From contig JAIKWW010000165.1 in the NCBI GenBank assembly GCA_024684465.1, positions 1-32,329 on the forward strand: DNA of 32,329 nt, read 5' to 3'. Origin of the DNA: Clostridia bacterium. GTDB taxonomy: Bacteria; Bacillota; Clostridia; Peptostreptococcales; Anaerovoracaceae. Both the position numbers and the translations under genes were made by a program. Below, in pieces: positions 13,476-21,009 of the stretch (position 1 is its first letter; each line of letters begins with the position of its first letter). Under the pieces are notes generated by a model. That model worked only from the letters and a program-made list of their open reading frames with translations, did no database searches and was not told where the DNA came from.

Positions 13476-14684
13476 TTAGTCTCTGCCGCAGCAAGCCTTG
13501 TACTTCTTGCCGCTTCCGCACGGGCACTTGTCGTTTCTTCCTACCTTGACGTGCTTCATCGGGTTGACGTTTGCAGGAAGCTTGATATTTCTCGTCTGCA
13601 TCTTGTCGATGATGAGCATCTCAGGCTTGTAACCCTTGCAGAACCAGGTGTGGAGGCCATAGTACCAGTTTGTGTACAGGGAAATGAGACTGTTGAAGTC
13701 GTCGCTGTCGTCAAACTTGATGCCGTGATCCACGGAGATCTCCAGGAGCACTGCAGGAGCGCTGTCTCTCATGGCTGCCATGAAGAATGCCATCATCACT
13801 TCGTCAGCCTTTTCCTCGCTGCCGGTCTTGCGGATGAGATAATTTCTGAAGAACTTGTATGTAATGCCGTCGTCAAGGATAACGCCCTCGTCGTACTCGT
13901 CGATCTCTTCCTTGTTGACAACGTAATATGTGTCGCCCTGCTGGAGGGAGCCGAGGATCACGTTGTATGCTTCCGGATCAGGGAGCAGATCGGAAACCAC
14001 GTACTTGTTGTCGATGTAGATGTGGTCTTCTGCGCCGACCTTTTCCAGTGCGTCCATAATTTCATTAGGAGAAAGCGCCTTTCCGTAGTTCATATCCAGA
14101 ACCTGCTTGAGCTGGGTTACCGGATATACGCCGTAAATGTTGGAAAGTGAGCGCGCATAGCGAATGATCTCAGTCTCCTGGACGGTTCTGTCTGTGTCAG
14201 CTTCCTTTTTCTGAACCTCGGAGCGATGTGTGTTGCGTTCCTCCGGAGTAATCTCAAGTGCCTCGGAAATAGCTTCCTTTGAAGAGGTATGGGAATGAGC
14301 TGCGCCGCTGGCGATGTCCCTGATGTCAGCCGGAACGATGACCTTTGCTGCATCTCCGTCCTCTGCGAAGAAAACCAGACCTCTGCGATAGAGAGTCATG
14401 ATCTTTTCATCGGAATCGTCCTGAATTCTCGCTCCACCTACGGCAATCTCTCCGAAGGAATCGGCATAGGCTCTGCCTTCTCCTGCCAGGAATGCCTTTG
14501 CGCCTTCCATTACTGCGGCTTCTGCCTTCTCTGCCAGATCTGCCTTCTTTGCTGATGCTGCGGCTTTTACTCCGTACTCGTCACAGATTTCCTTGCTGCG
14601 TCCCTTGAGGCTCTTGTCCAGACAAGCTGCAAGGCCGTCCGTCTCAACTATCTTTACGCATAATTTCTTAAGCGAATCATTCAT
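13476..14684 (-). CDS. SEC-C motif protein (402 aa)
   Basis: AGGAGG lies 11 nt before the ATG. The last 25 residues (VGRNDKCPCGSGKKYKACCG) are a complete SEC-C zinc-binding motif, as at the end of SecA and many unrelated proteins, where it mediates zinc-dependent binding to protein partners. The N-terminal about 80 residues are helical and Ala/Lys-rich (EYGVKAAASAKKADLAEKAE); the middle has an acidic domain (PDPEAYNVILGSLQQGDTYY). No catalytic motif was seen. It lies 78 bp downstream of the FtsZ-like gene in the same direction, so may share its transcript. A chaperone or targeting role is only suggested by the motif. Composition is G+C-rich, core-like. Confidence 0.85.
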   Translation of the reverse strand: MNDSLKKLCVKIVETDGLAACLDKSLKGRSKEICDEYGVKAAASAKKADLAEKAEAAVMEGAKAFLAGEGRAYADSFGEIAVGGARIQDDSDEKIMTLYRRGLVFFAEDGDAAKVIVPADIRDIASGAAHSHTSSKEAISEALEITPEERNTHRSEVQKKEADTDRTVQETEIIRYARSLSNIYGVYPVTQLKQVLDMNYGKALSPNEIMDALEKVGAEDHIYIDNKYVVSDLLPDPEAYNVILGSLQQGDTYYVVNKEEIDEYDEGVILDDGITYKFFRNYLIRKTGSEEKADEVMMAFFMAAMRDSAPAVLLEISVDHGIKFDDSDDFNSLISLYTNWYYGLHTWFCKGYKPEMLIIDKMQTRNIKLPANVNPMKHVKVGRNDKCPCGSGKKYKACCGRD

Positions 14685-14762
14685 TCGTATATAATCCTCC
14701 TGATAGAAATAATTTATTGTTGGGATAAAAACCCTTTGATTGACATTTTAACAGATTCCGGA

Positions 14763-17720
14763 CTACAAATCATTCGGATCCTGTTTGGAAATAATTTCAA
14801 CTTCCTTCAGCGCTTCCTCGGCCTTTGCCTTTGCGATAGCCGCTTTTTCTTCAGCCTTCTGGAGTTTCTTTCTCAATTTTTCACGCTGACGCTCTTCACG
14901 CCTCTGTGCCCAGGTACTTTTGGTGCGTTCAGCCGGTTCGGCGGCCTCTTCAACGATCGTTTCGGGAACAGGATCGTTTACCTCATCCTTCCGGGCAGCT
15001 CTGAGATCGTCTGCATTCATCGGTTTCTGACGGACGTCTTTAGTATCCAGAACATCCAGTTTGCCGTTGGCGACGCGCCCTCCGTAAACCTGTTGTGAGG
15101 ACTTCGCTTCCGGGGTTCCCTTTGCTGCTCCCAGCATGGCCATGGCTACTGCCGCTCTCCTGCTGCGATTGTCCGTGGTTCCGCTGCCGGTTTCCTGTTT
15201 GCCGGTATCCGGAGCTGCGCCGCTGGATGCCGGTCTGTCGGCTTCCTGTGGTCTGATGGTCGGGGCCTTCGGTCTGGATGGCGGATCCAGTGGAGGCGCA
15301 TCCACCGCCCTTACTTTTGACATGTCCGGCGCTGCAACTTTTCCTAACCCCGGTGGTTTATTCGTTTCAAGTCCGACTTTCGGTGCCTTCACGCCACCGA
15401 CCTGCGGGGCTTTCACTCCGCCGACTTGCGGGGCTTTCACGCCACCAACCTGTGGGGCTTTCACTCCGCCAACCTGCGGGGCCTTGGTTCCGCCGGCCTG
15501 CGCCGCCCCGGTGCTCCCGGTCTGCGGCGCCTTTACGCCGCTGGACTTCTGCCCCGGCGCCTTTACACCGCTGGTCTGCTGCCCGGATGCCTGCTGTCCC
15601 GGCTGGGCTTTCGCACCCGAAGCCTTGCCCGGCTCTATAGGCTTCTCCTTCAGCTGTACTGCAGCAGCCGCCCGGGTCTGATCCTGCGCCGCCCCGGCGT
15701 TCCCGGTCTGCGGCGCCCTTACGCCGCTGGTCTGCTGCCCCGGCGCCTTTACACCGCCAGTCTGCTGCCCGGACACCTGCTGTCCCGTCTGGGCTTTCGT
15801 ACCCGGGTCTTTACCGGGCTGTATCGGTGTTCCCTGTCCCGCAGCCTGGGTTGCGGCATTGACCTGTACCTGCTGTATAGGTGCTGCCTTGCCACTCGCA
15901 CCTGACGCCGTCCGGCCTGCATCACCGGAAGCCGCTTTAACTTCCGCCCCGGCCGGCACCGTCCCGGCGCCAGTCGTTCCCTGCGCTGTCCCGGCCGCCA
16001 TGACGGGAGCACTTCCTGCAGCAGCTCCGGTTCCGGGAGCATCTGCTGTGACACCTGCTTCCTGAGCTCTTTCCGCTTTAATCTGCGCCCAGGACTTTGG
16101 CTGATCCTGGTTGGCAGACGCCGCCAGAGCGGCACGCTGGAAAGGTGTGCTCCCTGTATTTCTCGTATCCGGGAGCTGGGCGAACTCCTCAGCGAACTCC
16201 ACAGCCTCTTCCAGATCCTCCAGTGCCAGTTCCTCATCCGATAAATATATGCTGGCCAGAGCTTCATCCATGGTCCTCATGGTAGTCGGAACGTCCGATC
16301 CGTATTTTACCACGGCCTTGCTCTGGCGCACCTGAAACTTGTTTATTTCCTTCGCCAGTCTTGCCTGCATCTTGCGCATCTTGGCAGGATCGACAACCTC
16401 TCCACGTTCAGCGCCGATAAGCACCTTTATGCCGTCAACAAGTCTGTCCAGTGACGAAGAATTCGTCTGCTGCTGATATGCTCCCATCGGGATACTCTGG
16501 CTGGAAACCACGTTGTAAGCGCTCGGCTTTGATGCAGTATTTGCAGAGCCGGTGGCAAACATTCCCACCAGAGGCAGTTTGAAGTTGAGTTTCGATCTGT
16601 CCCGGGAGCCTCTGAGGGGAGCACGAGCACCGGCGTCAGTCGATCCGGGGCCGGCGTCGGTTGACCCACCCGGCGTCAGTCCGCCAAGTCCGGCGAGGCC
16701 GACGTCAGTCGATCCACCCGGCGTCAGTCCGCCAAGTCCGGCGAGGCCTGCGGCAGTCGATTCCGACCCGGCGCCAGTCAACCCAAGTCCATCAAGTCCC
16801 GGCTCAGTTGACCCTGTGCCGGTCGACCCGCCCGGCGCGAGTCCATCAAGTCCCCCCACGTCAGTCGTTCCGGGTACTCCCAGTCCGTCTGCACCGGTCG
16901 ACCCGCTGCCGGAGGCTCCTCCCATTCCTGCTGCTTCCCTGAGAATGGCCAGACCCACATCCTCTGAATATTCCAGAGCATCCTTGAAGTTTTCATCATC
17001 ATCCGCAACGGAACGCCACATCTTTTCCAGCAGCTTTTCCGGTTCCACTGCCAGCGAAAACTCCCTTAACTTGAAATCATACGTGTACTGCATGTATCTG
17101 TCAAGTTTTGGAATCTGCCTGGACAGTTCCACGGTGAGAATGGCTGCCTCTTCCTCCAGAGCCTCCAGTGCTTCGCTGAGAGAAGGCGCGGAGCCTGACA
17201 GCACAGGACTCTCCGGCTCATCCGTATTTTTCCTGCGGATAACTCTCAGCAGTTCATCCGGATAGTAGAGAGAGACCGACTTGTAGTCTGCGGTCATGCT
17301 CTTCATCATCTCGGACAGAGCCTTTGCTCTGCGCTGTCCCTCAAAAAGAAAAGGCGCTATGAAGAGAACGTGGAACCTTACGCCCAATTCTCTGCAGACA
17401 TCCTGGACCACAGGCAGCGCTGCCGCTTCCTGAGCTTCGCATCCACAGACCATGAGCAGGTCCCCCGCTCCCTCAAAATTCTTCATAAACACTTCCCGCA
17501 GCTTTTCCATCCGGCTTCTTTCCTGCTCCAGCGGAGTGGAAGTCCCCGGATCCGGACTTATGCGGGAATAGTTTATCATCGGTATTTTATTTTTAAACTT
17601 GCTGAGAGTGTATTGATCTCTGGCTGCCAACAGAACTCTCTTAAGCAGCCGCTTCTTACACTTGAGCCTCAGCACATGAGCTATGTCGATATATCCCGTA
17701 CTGACGAGAAAGATCTTCAA
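14763..17720 (-). CDS. FtsZ-like protein lacking GTP-binding loops, with long repetitive linker (985 aa)
   Basis: The TTG start at 17720 is preferred (AGGTGA at 5 nt); GTG at 17729 is the alternative. Residues 1-205 follow the FtsZ fold in order: a first strand MKIFLVSTGY, LLAARDQYTLSK (FtsZ 'AVNTDAQAL' region), an EGAGDLLMVCG strand, then PVVQDVCRELGVRFHVLF with APFLFEGQRR, the near-universal FtsZ 'PF.FEG..R' motif, and a YYPDELLRVI strand. The GGGTGTG loop is replaced by CEAQEAAAL (94-102) and the glycine-rich first loop is absent, so GTP hydrolysis is unlikely. Residues about 265-880 are Ala/Gly/Pro/Thr-rich with tandem repeats (LAGLGGLTPGGSTD; five VGGVKAPQ-like units). A charged coiled C-terminus follows (ERQREKLRKKLQKAEEKAA). 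The gene starts 18 nt after the dpaL stop, so the two are co-transcribed. Role unknown. Confidence 0.75.
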   Translation of the reverse strand: MKIFLVSTGYIDIAHVLRLKCKKRLLKRVLLAARDQYTLSKFKNKIPMINYSRISPDPGTSTPLEQERSRMEKLREVFMKNFEGAGDLLMVCGCEAQEAAALPVVQDVCRELGVRFHVLFIAPFLFEGQRRAKALSEMMKSMTADYKSVSLYYPDELLRVIRRKNTDEPESPVLSGSAPSLSEALEALEEEAAILTVELSRQIPKLDRYMQYTYDFKLREFSLAVEPEKLLEKMWRSVADDDENFKDALEYSEDVGLAILREAAGMGGASGSGSTGADGLGVPGTTDVGGLDGLAPGGSTGTGSTEPGLDGLGLTGAGSESTAAGLAGLGGLTPGGSTDVGLAGLGGLTPGGSTDAGPGSTDAGARAPLRGSRDRSKLNFKLPLVGMFATGSANTASKPSAYNVVSSQSIPMGAYQQQTNSSSLDRLVDGIKVLIGAERGEVVDPAKMRKMQARLAKEINKFQVRQSKAVVKYGSDVPTTMRTMDEALASIYLSDEELALEDLEEAVEFAEEFAQLPDTRNTGSTPFQRAALAASANQDQPKSWAQIKAERAQEAGVTADAPGTGAAAGSAPVMAAGTAQGTTGAGTVPAGAEVKAASGDAGRTASGASGKAAPIQQVQVNAATQAAGQGTPIQPGKDPGTKAQTGQQVSGQQTGGVKAPGQQTSGVRAPQTGNAGAAQDQTRAAAAVQLKEKPIEPGKASGAKAQPGQQASGQQTSGVKAPGQKSSGVKAPQTGSTGAAQAGGTKAPQVGGVKAPQVGGVKAPQVGGVKAPQVGGVKAPKVGLETNKPPGLGKVAAPDMSKVRAVDAPPLDPPSRPKAPTIRPQEADRPASSGAAPDTGKQETGSGTTDNRSRRAAVAMAMLGAAKGTPEAKSSQQVYGGRVANGKLDVLDTKDVRQKPMNADDLRAARKDEVNDPVPETIVEEAAEPAERTKSTWAQRREERQREKLRKKLQKAEEKAAIAKAKAEEALKEVEIISKQDPNDL
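15378..15510 (-). repeat. Tandem 24-bp coding repeats (VGGVKAPQ units)
   Basis: About five 24-bp units inside the FtsZ-like gene, differing mainly at third codon positions. Third-position variation says that the peptide, not the DNA, is kept. Confidence 0.8.
16655..16770 (-). repeat. Tandem 48-bp coding repeats (LAGLGGLTPGGSTD units)
   Basis: At least two nearly identical 48-bp units (CCACCCGGCGTCAGTCCGCC followed by AAGTCCGGCGAGGCC) in the same linker. The near-identity at the DNA level suggests recent expansion. Confidence 0.75.
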
Positions 17721-17738
17721 AGAGATCACCTGCCTTGC

Positions 17739-18935
17739 TTAATCCTTTAACCCCGTAATCACTTTCATATAATTTACTTTATCCGTAGCCCCCTCAGTGG
17801 AGAAGAGCATGATCTTCGAGTCCTTATTGAGCCCGATGGAATCCCTCATCTCCGCCAGCTTCGGATCGGTCATCAGCTTCACCAGAAGTCCCGTGGTGGA
17901 CGCACCGCTCTCTCCGGAGATCACCTTTGGATCGTCTCCGTACGGATTTGCCAGGACTCTCATCCCCTCAACCGCGCACTCATCCGGTACTGTGACGAAA
18001 TGATCCGCATAGTCTGCCAGGATGTCCCATGCCAGGAGACTCGGTTCTCCGCAGCAGAGTCCCGCCATCATAGTCTGCATAGTGCCCTCTGTTCTGTGAA
18101 GCTTTCCGTCGCCGACGCTTGCCGTCCGGAACAGACAATCCGCTTCGTTCGGTTCAAGGATCACACAGATCGGCCTGAGATCATCACCGTAGAGATCCGC
18201 GAAAAATCCGGCTATGCTGGCTGCGAAAGAACCGACTCCCGCCTGAAGGAAAACGTGCGTGATGTCTTCCCCGTTCATCTGCTGAATAGCTTCGTAGATC
18301 ATGGAAGTGTAGCCCTGCATGATCCACCTCGGAATGTCCTCATAGCCGTACCATGCCGTATCCTGAACCAGGATCCAGCCATTTTCCTCAGCCTGATTTC
18401 TGCAATAGCGCACGCAGTCGTCATAATCCATATCAAGAATCCGGGCATCCGCCCCCAGCTGCTTTATATTCTTAAGCCTTTCCTCAGCCGTGCCCCGCGG
18501 CATGTAAACCACACACTTCTGATTCATCTTATTTGCCATCCAGGCAACACCCCTGCCGTGATTTCCATCAGTGGCAGTGGCGAATGTCACATCTCCCAGA
18601 TCGTGTTTCAGGTCGTCACTTACGAGCAGGTCGTAGGTCAAGTAGTCCATGCCCAGACCGATCCTCTGAGAAATCACCTTTGCGATGGCATAGCTGCTCC
18701 CAAGTATTTTGAATGCGTTGAGCCCGAAACATGTACTTTCATCCTTCAGATAGATCTTGTTCACATGAAGGACCTTCGCCAGCATATCCAGCTGACGCAG
18801 CGGCGTCGGCTTGTACTCCGGAAATCCCTTGTGGAAACGGTTCGCATGCTCCGCCACGTTCAAGCCGAACTCATGCACAGGAAAAAGTGTCCCGTCTATC
18901 TGTCTCTTCCTCTTGATATGTTTATATTCACCCAT
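17739..18935 (-). CDS. dpaL: Diaminopropionate ammonia-lyase (398 aa)
   Basis: The ATG at 18935 follows AGGAGG at 7 nt. This PLP enzyme of fold type II turns 2,3-diaminopropionate into pyruvate and two ammonia, also using D-serine poorly. The PLP lysine is K76 in FGLNAFKILGSS, matching the lysine near 77 in the enterobacterial enzyme. ATATDGNHGRGVAWMA is the phosphate/cofactor region, and SGESGASTTGLL and STEGATD line the site. Length matches the family (about 400). It is upstream of the FtsZ-like gene, an unexpected operon partner. In amino-acid fermenters it would supply pyruvate and ammonia. A related threonine-dehydratase-like enzyme is unlikely given overall ygeX-type similarity. Confidence 0.93.
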   Translation of the reverse strand: MGEYKHIKRKRQIDGTLFPVHEFGLNVAEHANRFHKGFPEYKPTPLRQLDMLAKVLHVNKIYLKDESTCFGLNAFKILGSSYAIAKVISQRIGLGMDYLTYDLLVSDDLKHDLGDVTFATATDGNHGRGVAWMANKMNQKCVVYMPRGTAEERLKNIKQLGADARILDMDYDDCVRYCRNQAEENGWILVQDTAWYGYEDIPRWIMQGYTSMIYEAIQQMNGEDITHVFLQAGVGSFAASIAGFFADLYGDDLRPICVILEPNEADCLFRTASVGDGKLHRTEGTMQTMMAGLCCGEPSLLAWDILADYADHFVTVPDECAVEGMRVLANPYGDDPKVISGESGASTTGLLVKLMTDPKLAEMRDSIGLNKDSKIMLFSTEGATDKVNYMKVITGLKD

Positions 18936-19008
18936 GTCAGTTCCTCCTGGAGCTGTAAATACTTCATACACTTATTATCTTATCACTATTTTCTTTTCAA
19001 TAATATAT

Positions 19009-19046
19009 AAAAAAATGCCGCAATCTGTAAAACCGCGACATTTTTT
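19009..19046. terminator. Bidirectional terminator after the DUF2325 gene
   Basis: Stem ATGTCGC/GCGGCAT (minus-strand reading, one G-T pair) between a run of A and a run of T on both strands. It lies 44 bp after the DUF2325 stop, in front of the dpaL promoter area. Confidence 0.75.
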
Positions 19047-19089
19047 ATGATTAGGCAGATATAAGTATTTTAGTGTCTTTCAGCATAAA

Positions 19090-19371
19090 TTACACAGCTG
19101 TATTTTCCTGAAGTATATGCTTTAAGGATGAAGCCGAACTGGTGTGGGATCTGACGATCTTTGTCTTTTCTCCGGCCTCATTGAGTGCAAACTGCACCAT
19201 TTTGTGCGAAACAGTGTGAGTAAACAGGATCATCATATCCGGACTGCCGATCCGCTCCTTCATTCCGCTCTTGAATTTGCAGAATACCTTCGCATCGCAG
19301 CCGTGCTGCTTGCAGAGATCCTTGTACTTCCGTTCCATACATTCGTTGCCTCCGATAATCACAACGCTCAT
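19090..19371 (-). CDS. DUF2325 family protein (93 aa)
   Basis: The ATG at 19371 is chosen for GGGGG at 8 nt; an upstream in-frame TTG overlaps that site. The sequence MSVVIIGGNECMERKYKDLC, the central SPDMMILFTHTVSHKMVQFA and the end VRSHTSSASSLKHIL match the small Rossmann-like DUF2325 family, often found near iron- or stress-related genes in Firmicutes; function is not established. The conserved THTVSHKM and HTSS histidines and C14/C24 could bind a metal. It is monocistronic, with a leader of about 210 nt carrying two related inverted repeats and an attenuator-like hairpin, so expression is probably tightly regulated. Confidence 0.85.
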   Translation of the reverse strand: MSVVIIGGNECMERKYKDLCKQHGCDAKVFCKFKSGMKERIGSPDMMILFTHTVSHKMVQFALNEAGEKTKIVRSHTSSASSLKHILQENTAV

Positions 19372-19429
19372 AACATATTCCCCCAATTCCGTTTCTGCCC
19401 CGGTTAAAATACCTCGGGCTGTATCTGTT

Positions 19430-19449
19430 TAGTTAGACTTCTCTAACTA
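19430..19449. promoter_or_regulatory. Inverted repeat in the DUF2325 leader
   Basis: TAGTTAG (19430-19436) and CTAACTA (19443-19449), 6-bp spacer; same half-site as the promoter operator at 19580. Confidence 0.6.
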
Positions 19450-19458
19450 CTTTACTTT

Positions 19459-19482
19459 TAAAAACTGCCCCCTCCGGCAGTT
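19459..19482 (-). terminator. Attenuator-like hairpin in the DUF2325 leader
   Basis: On the minus strand AACTGCC, a 6-nt loop and GGCAGTT, followed by TTT then AAAAG. It sits between the promoter and the gene, so it would end a leader RNA of about 120 nt unless read through. A second hairpin (ACAGCCG/CGGCTGT, 19522-19551) lies earlier in the same leader. Confidence 0.6.
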
Positions 19483-19579
19483 GTGAGTCAGCGATCAAAA
19501 GAATAAACCATTAATCATTTCACAGCCGGCAATTTACAATTCTTCGGCTGTCTCAGATCAGCGGTTCAGTTTTAATCAT

Positions 19580-19593
19580 CTAACTAAAGTTAG
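19580..19593. promoter_or_regulatory. Operator at the DUF2325 promoter
   Basis: CTAAC (19580-19584), TAAA, GTTAG (19589-19593); overlaps the -10 box and start point. In style it recalls metal-dependent DtxR/Fur-type sites, but the regulator is not assigned. Confidence 0.55.
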
Positions 19594-19620
19594 TATAATA
19601 TTCACAGCGGCTCGTGTCAA
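19592..19620 (-). promoter_or_regulatory. Promoter of the DUF2325 transcript
   Basis: TTGACA (19615-19620), 17-bp spacer, TATACT (19592-19597) on the minus strand; near-consensus. Confidence 0.8.
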
Positions 19621-19630
19621 TAATTTCACT

Positions 19631-19661
19631 AAAAAAAATGACCCCCGCACCTCTTCGGGTC
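19631..19661 (-). terminator. Terminator of the YitT transcript
   Basis: Minus-strand GACCC … GGGTC hairpin followed by ATTTTTTTT. It lies about 260 nt after the YitT stop codon and just before the next promoter. Confidence 0.7.
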
Positions 19662-19918
19662 GGAAATTCACAGTCCGTCCCCGGTTTTCTCCTGCAAGAG
19701 TCACTTTGATCATTCATTATATTAATACAGCCATCCGGCAAAGATTGGGGGGGCTTCCGCAAACCTGCATGCCCATCCCGGATTTACGAAGCCAAAACCG
19801 CCGGTCTTTCAAAACTCCCGGCCTTCTGAAACTCCGAGCCGGCTGTCTTCCGGGTTTATCAGTGTCTCAGGTGCCTTCACCCCCGGTTACCGGAGTCTCC
19901 GAACTCGTCCATCCGGTT
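19662..19918 (-). other. G+C-rich gene-free stretch, apparent long 3' tail of the YitT transcript
   Basis: No convincing gene on either strand. The minus strand shows several short G+C-rich hairpins, two near-copies of a 19-nt unit (CGGAGTTTCAGAAGGCCGG and GGGAGTTTTGAAAGACCGG) and a run of seven C. It could be a structured 3' RNA or decayed sequence; no known RNA family was recognised. Confidence 0.45.
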
Positions 19919-20767
19919 TTATGCCGACTTGATGTGATTTCCCACAATCTCCGATACGTCTGAAATCGCCGTGAAGGAACTCCCCGGCACTGACTTGACG
20001 ATGCGCTTCAACTCAAAAATCTCAGCTCTGGTTACCACACAATAGACGATATTCATATCTTCCTTGCTTATGTATCCTTCTCCGCGAATAAAGGTTACGG
20101 TCCTTCCCAGTTCCTTGAAGATCCTTTCCGCCAGCTCATGGCCGTTACCGGATATGATCATCACAGACTTGGTGTCGTCCATACCCACTTCCACGATATC
20201 TATTACCTTGGAAGTTATGAAATACATGACCAGTGAGTACATGCCCTTGTCCAGACCGAAGATGAAGCCCGCAACCGAGTAGATTACCATGTTGAACGCC
20301 AGTATTATCTGACCCACTGACATAATAAATCTTTTACTCAGGAACAGCGCGACAATCTCAGTTCCGTCCAGACATCCGCCGGCTCTTAGCACCAGTCCCA
20401 CGCCGCATCCCAGGAACACGCCGCCGAAGCAGACTGCCAGAAACACGTCGTCCGTCAAAGTGTAATGATACGATTCGAACACCGTGGTCATGGCGGAGAA
20501 CAGAACCATTGAATAAGCTGCTTTTACAAGGAATCTCAATCCCATTATCCTGATTCCGAAAATGAGAAACGGAATGTTTATAACAACTACCAGTATACCC
20601 AGGTTAATCCCGGACAATCTGGAAATGATCATACTGACACCCACTATGCCGCCATCGAATATATTGTTTGGGGATAATACATTCGCCAGAGCAAATGCCG
20701 CGACCACAGCTCCCATGGTCAACATTAAAAACGAGATCAGATTATCCTTGTTAAAGACCTTATCCAT
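19919..20767 (-). CDS. YitT family membrane protein (282 aa)
   Basis: GAGGTGAAAT precedes the ATG. Five or more hydrophobic helices occupy about residues 10-180 (LISFLMLTMGAVVAAFALAN; FGGVFLGCGVGLVLRAGG), and residues about 200-282 form a cytoplasmic DUF2179 domain (SVMIISGNGHELAERIFKEL, then VTFIRGEGYISKEDMNIVYC). This is the standard two-part YitT architecture and length; the transported substrate is unknown in general. CLDGTEIVAL is the family's conserved loop. It has its own transcript, ending at the terminator 260 nt downstream. I see no link to the acyl-CoA dehydrogenase gene to the right, which ends at a strong terminator. Confidence 0.93.
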   Translation of the reverse strand: MDKVFNKDNLISFLMLTMGAVVAAFALANVLSPNNIFDGGIVGVSMIISRLSGINLGILVVVINIPFLIFGIRIMGLRFLVKAAYSMVLFSAMTTVFESYHYTLTDDVFLAVCFGGVFLGCGVGLVLRAGGCLDGTEIVALFLSKRFIMSVGQIILAFNMVIYSVAGFIFGLDKGMYSLVMYFITSKVIDIVEVGMDDTKSVMIISGNGHELAERIFKELGRTVTFIRGEGYISKEDMNIVYCVVTRAEIFELKRIVKSVPGSSFTAISDVSEIVGNHIKSA

Positions 20768-20902
20768 ATTTCACCTCAAGAGATTTATATCTGCAATATT
20801 CAACATCCTCACATTATATTGTAACACAATTTTTCTTCCTCCCGGAGACATTTGCCCGGATTCCCGCCGATTCCTGTCCGCCAGAGCCCGCCCATGGCGT
20901 GC

Positions 20903-20945
20903 AAAAAGAAAACGGCACTGCCGCTTTCACGACTGTGCCGTTTTC
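20903..20945 (-). terminator. Terminator of the acyl-CoA dehydrogenase gene
   Basis: Perfect 11-bp arms GAAAACGGCAC (20908-20918) / GTGCCGTTTTC (20935-20945), followed on the minus strand by TTTTTGC. An additional inverted repeat around CCTGATCAGG lies between it and the stop. Confidence 0.85.
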
Positions 20946-21009
20946 TCTATTATCTCTCTCCCTGATCAGGAGAGATGAGGTCGCTGATTGTTTTCCTTAG
21001 AAAAGCTAA

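Noticed and set aside
13551-14150. 199-codon plus-strand frame
   Set aside because: Antisense of the SEC-C gene, Val/His-rich by-product of its codon use.
15378-15510. Regular direct repeats resembling a CRISPR array
   Set aside because: The units are 24 bp with no unique spacers, in frame, and encode VGGVKAPQ repeats.
15136-15681. Plus-strand frame rich in Pro/Ala/Cys repeats
   Set aside because: Antisense of the repetitive linker of the FtsZ-like gene; its repeats are by-products of the coding repeats.
18000-19010. 336-codon plus-strand frame
   Set aside because: Antisense of dpaL; no ribosome site, no recognisable product.
19580-19762. 60-codon minus-strand frame
   Set aside because: It spans the yitT terminator and the DUF2325 promoter; no ribosome site.
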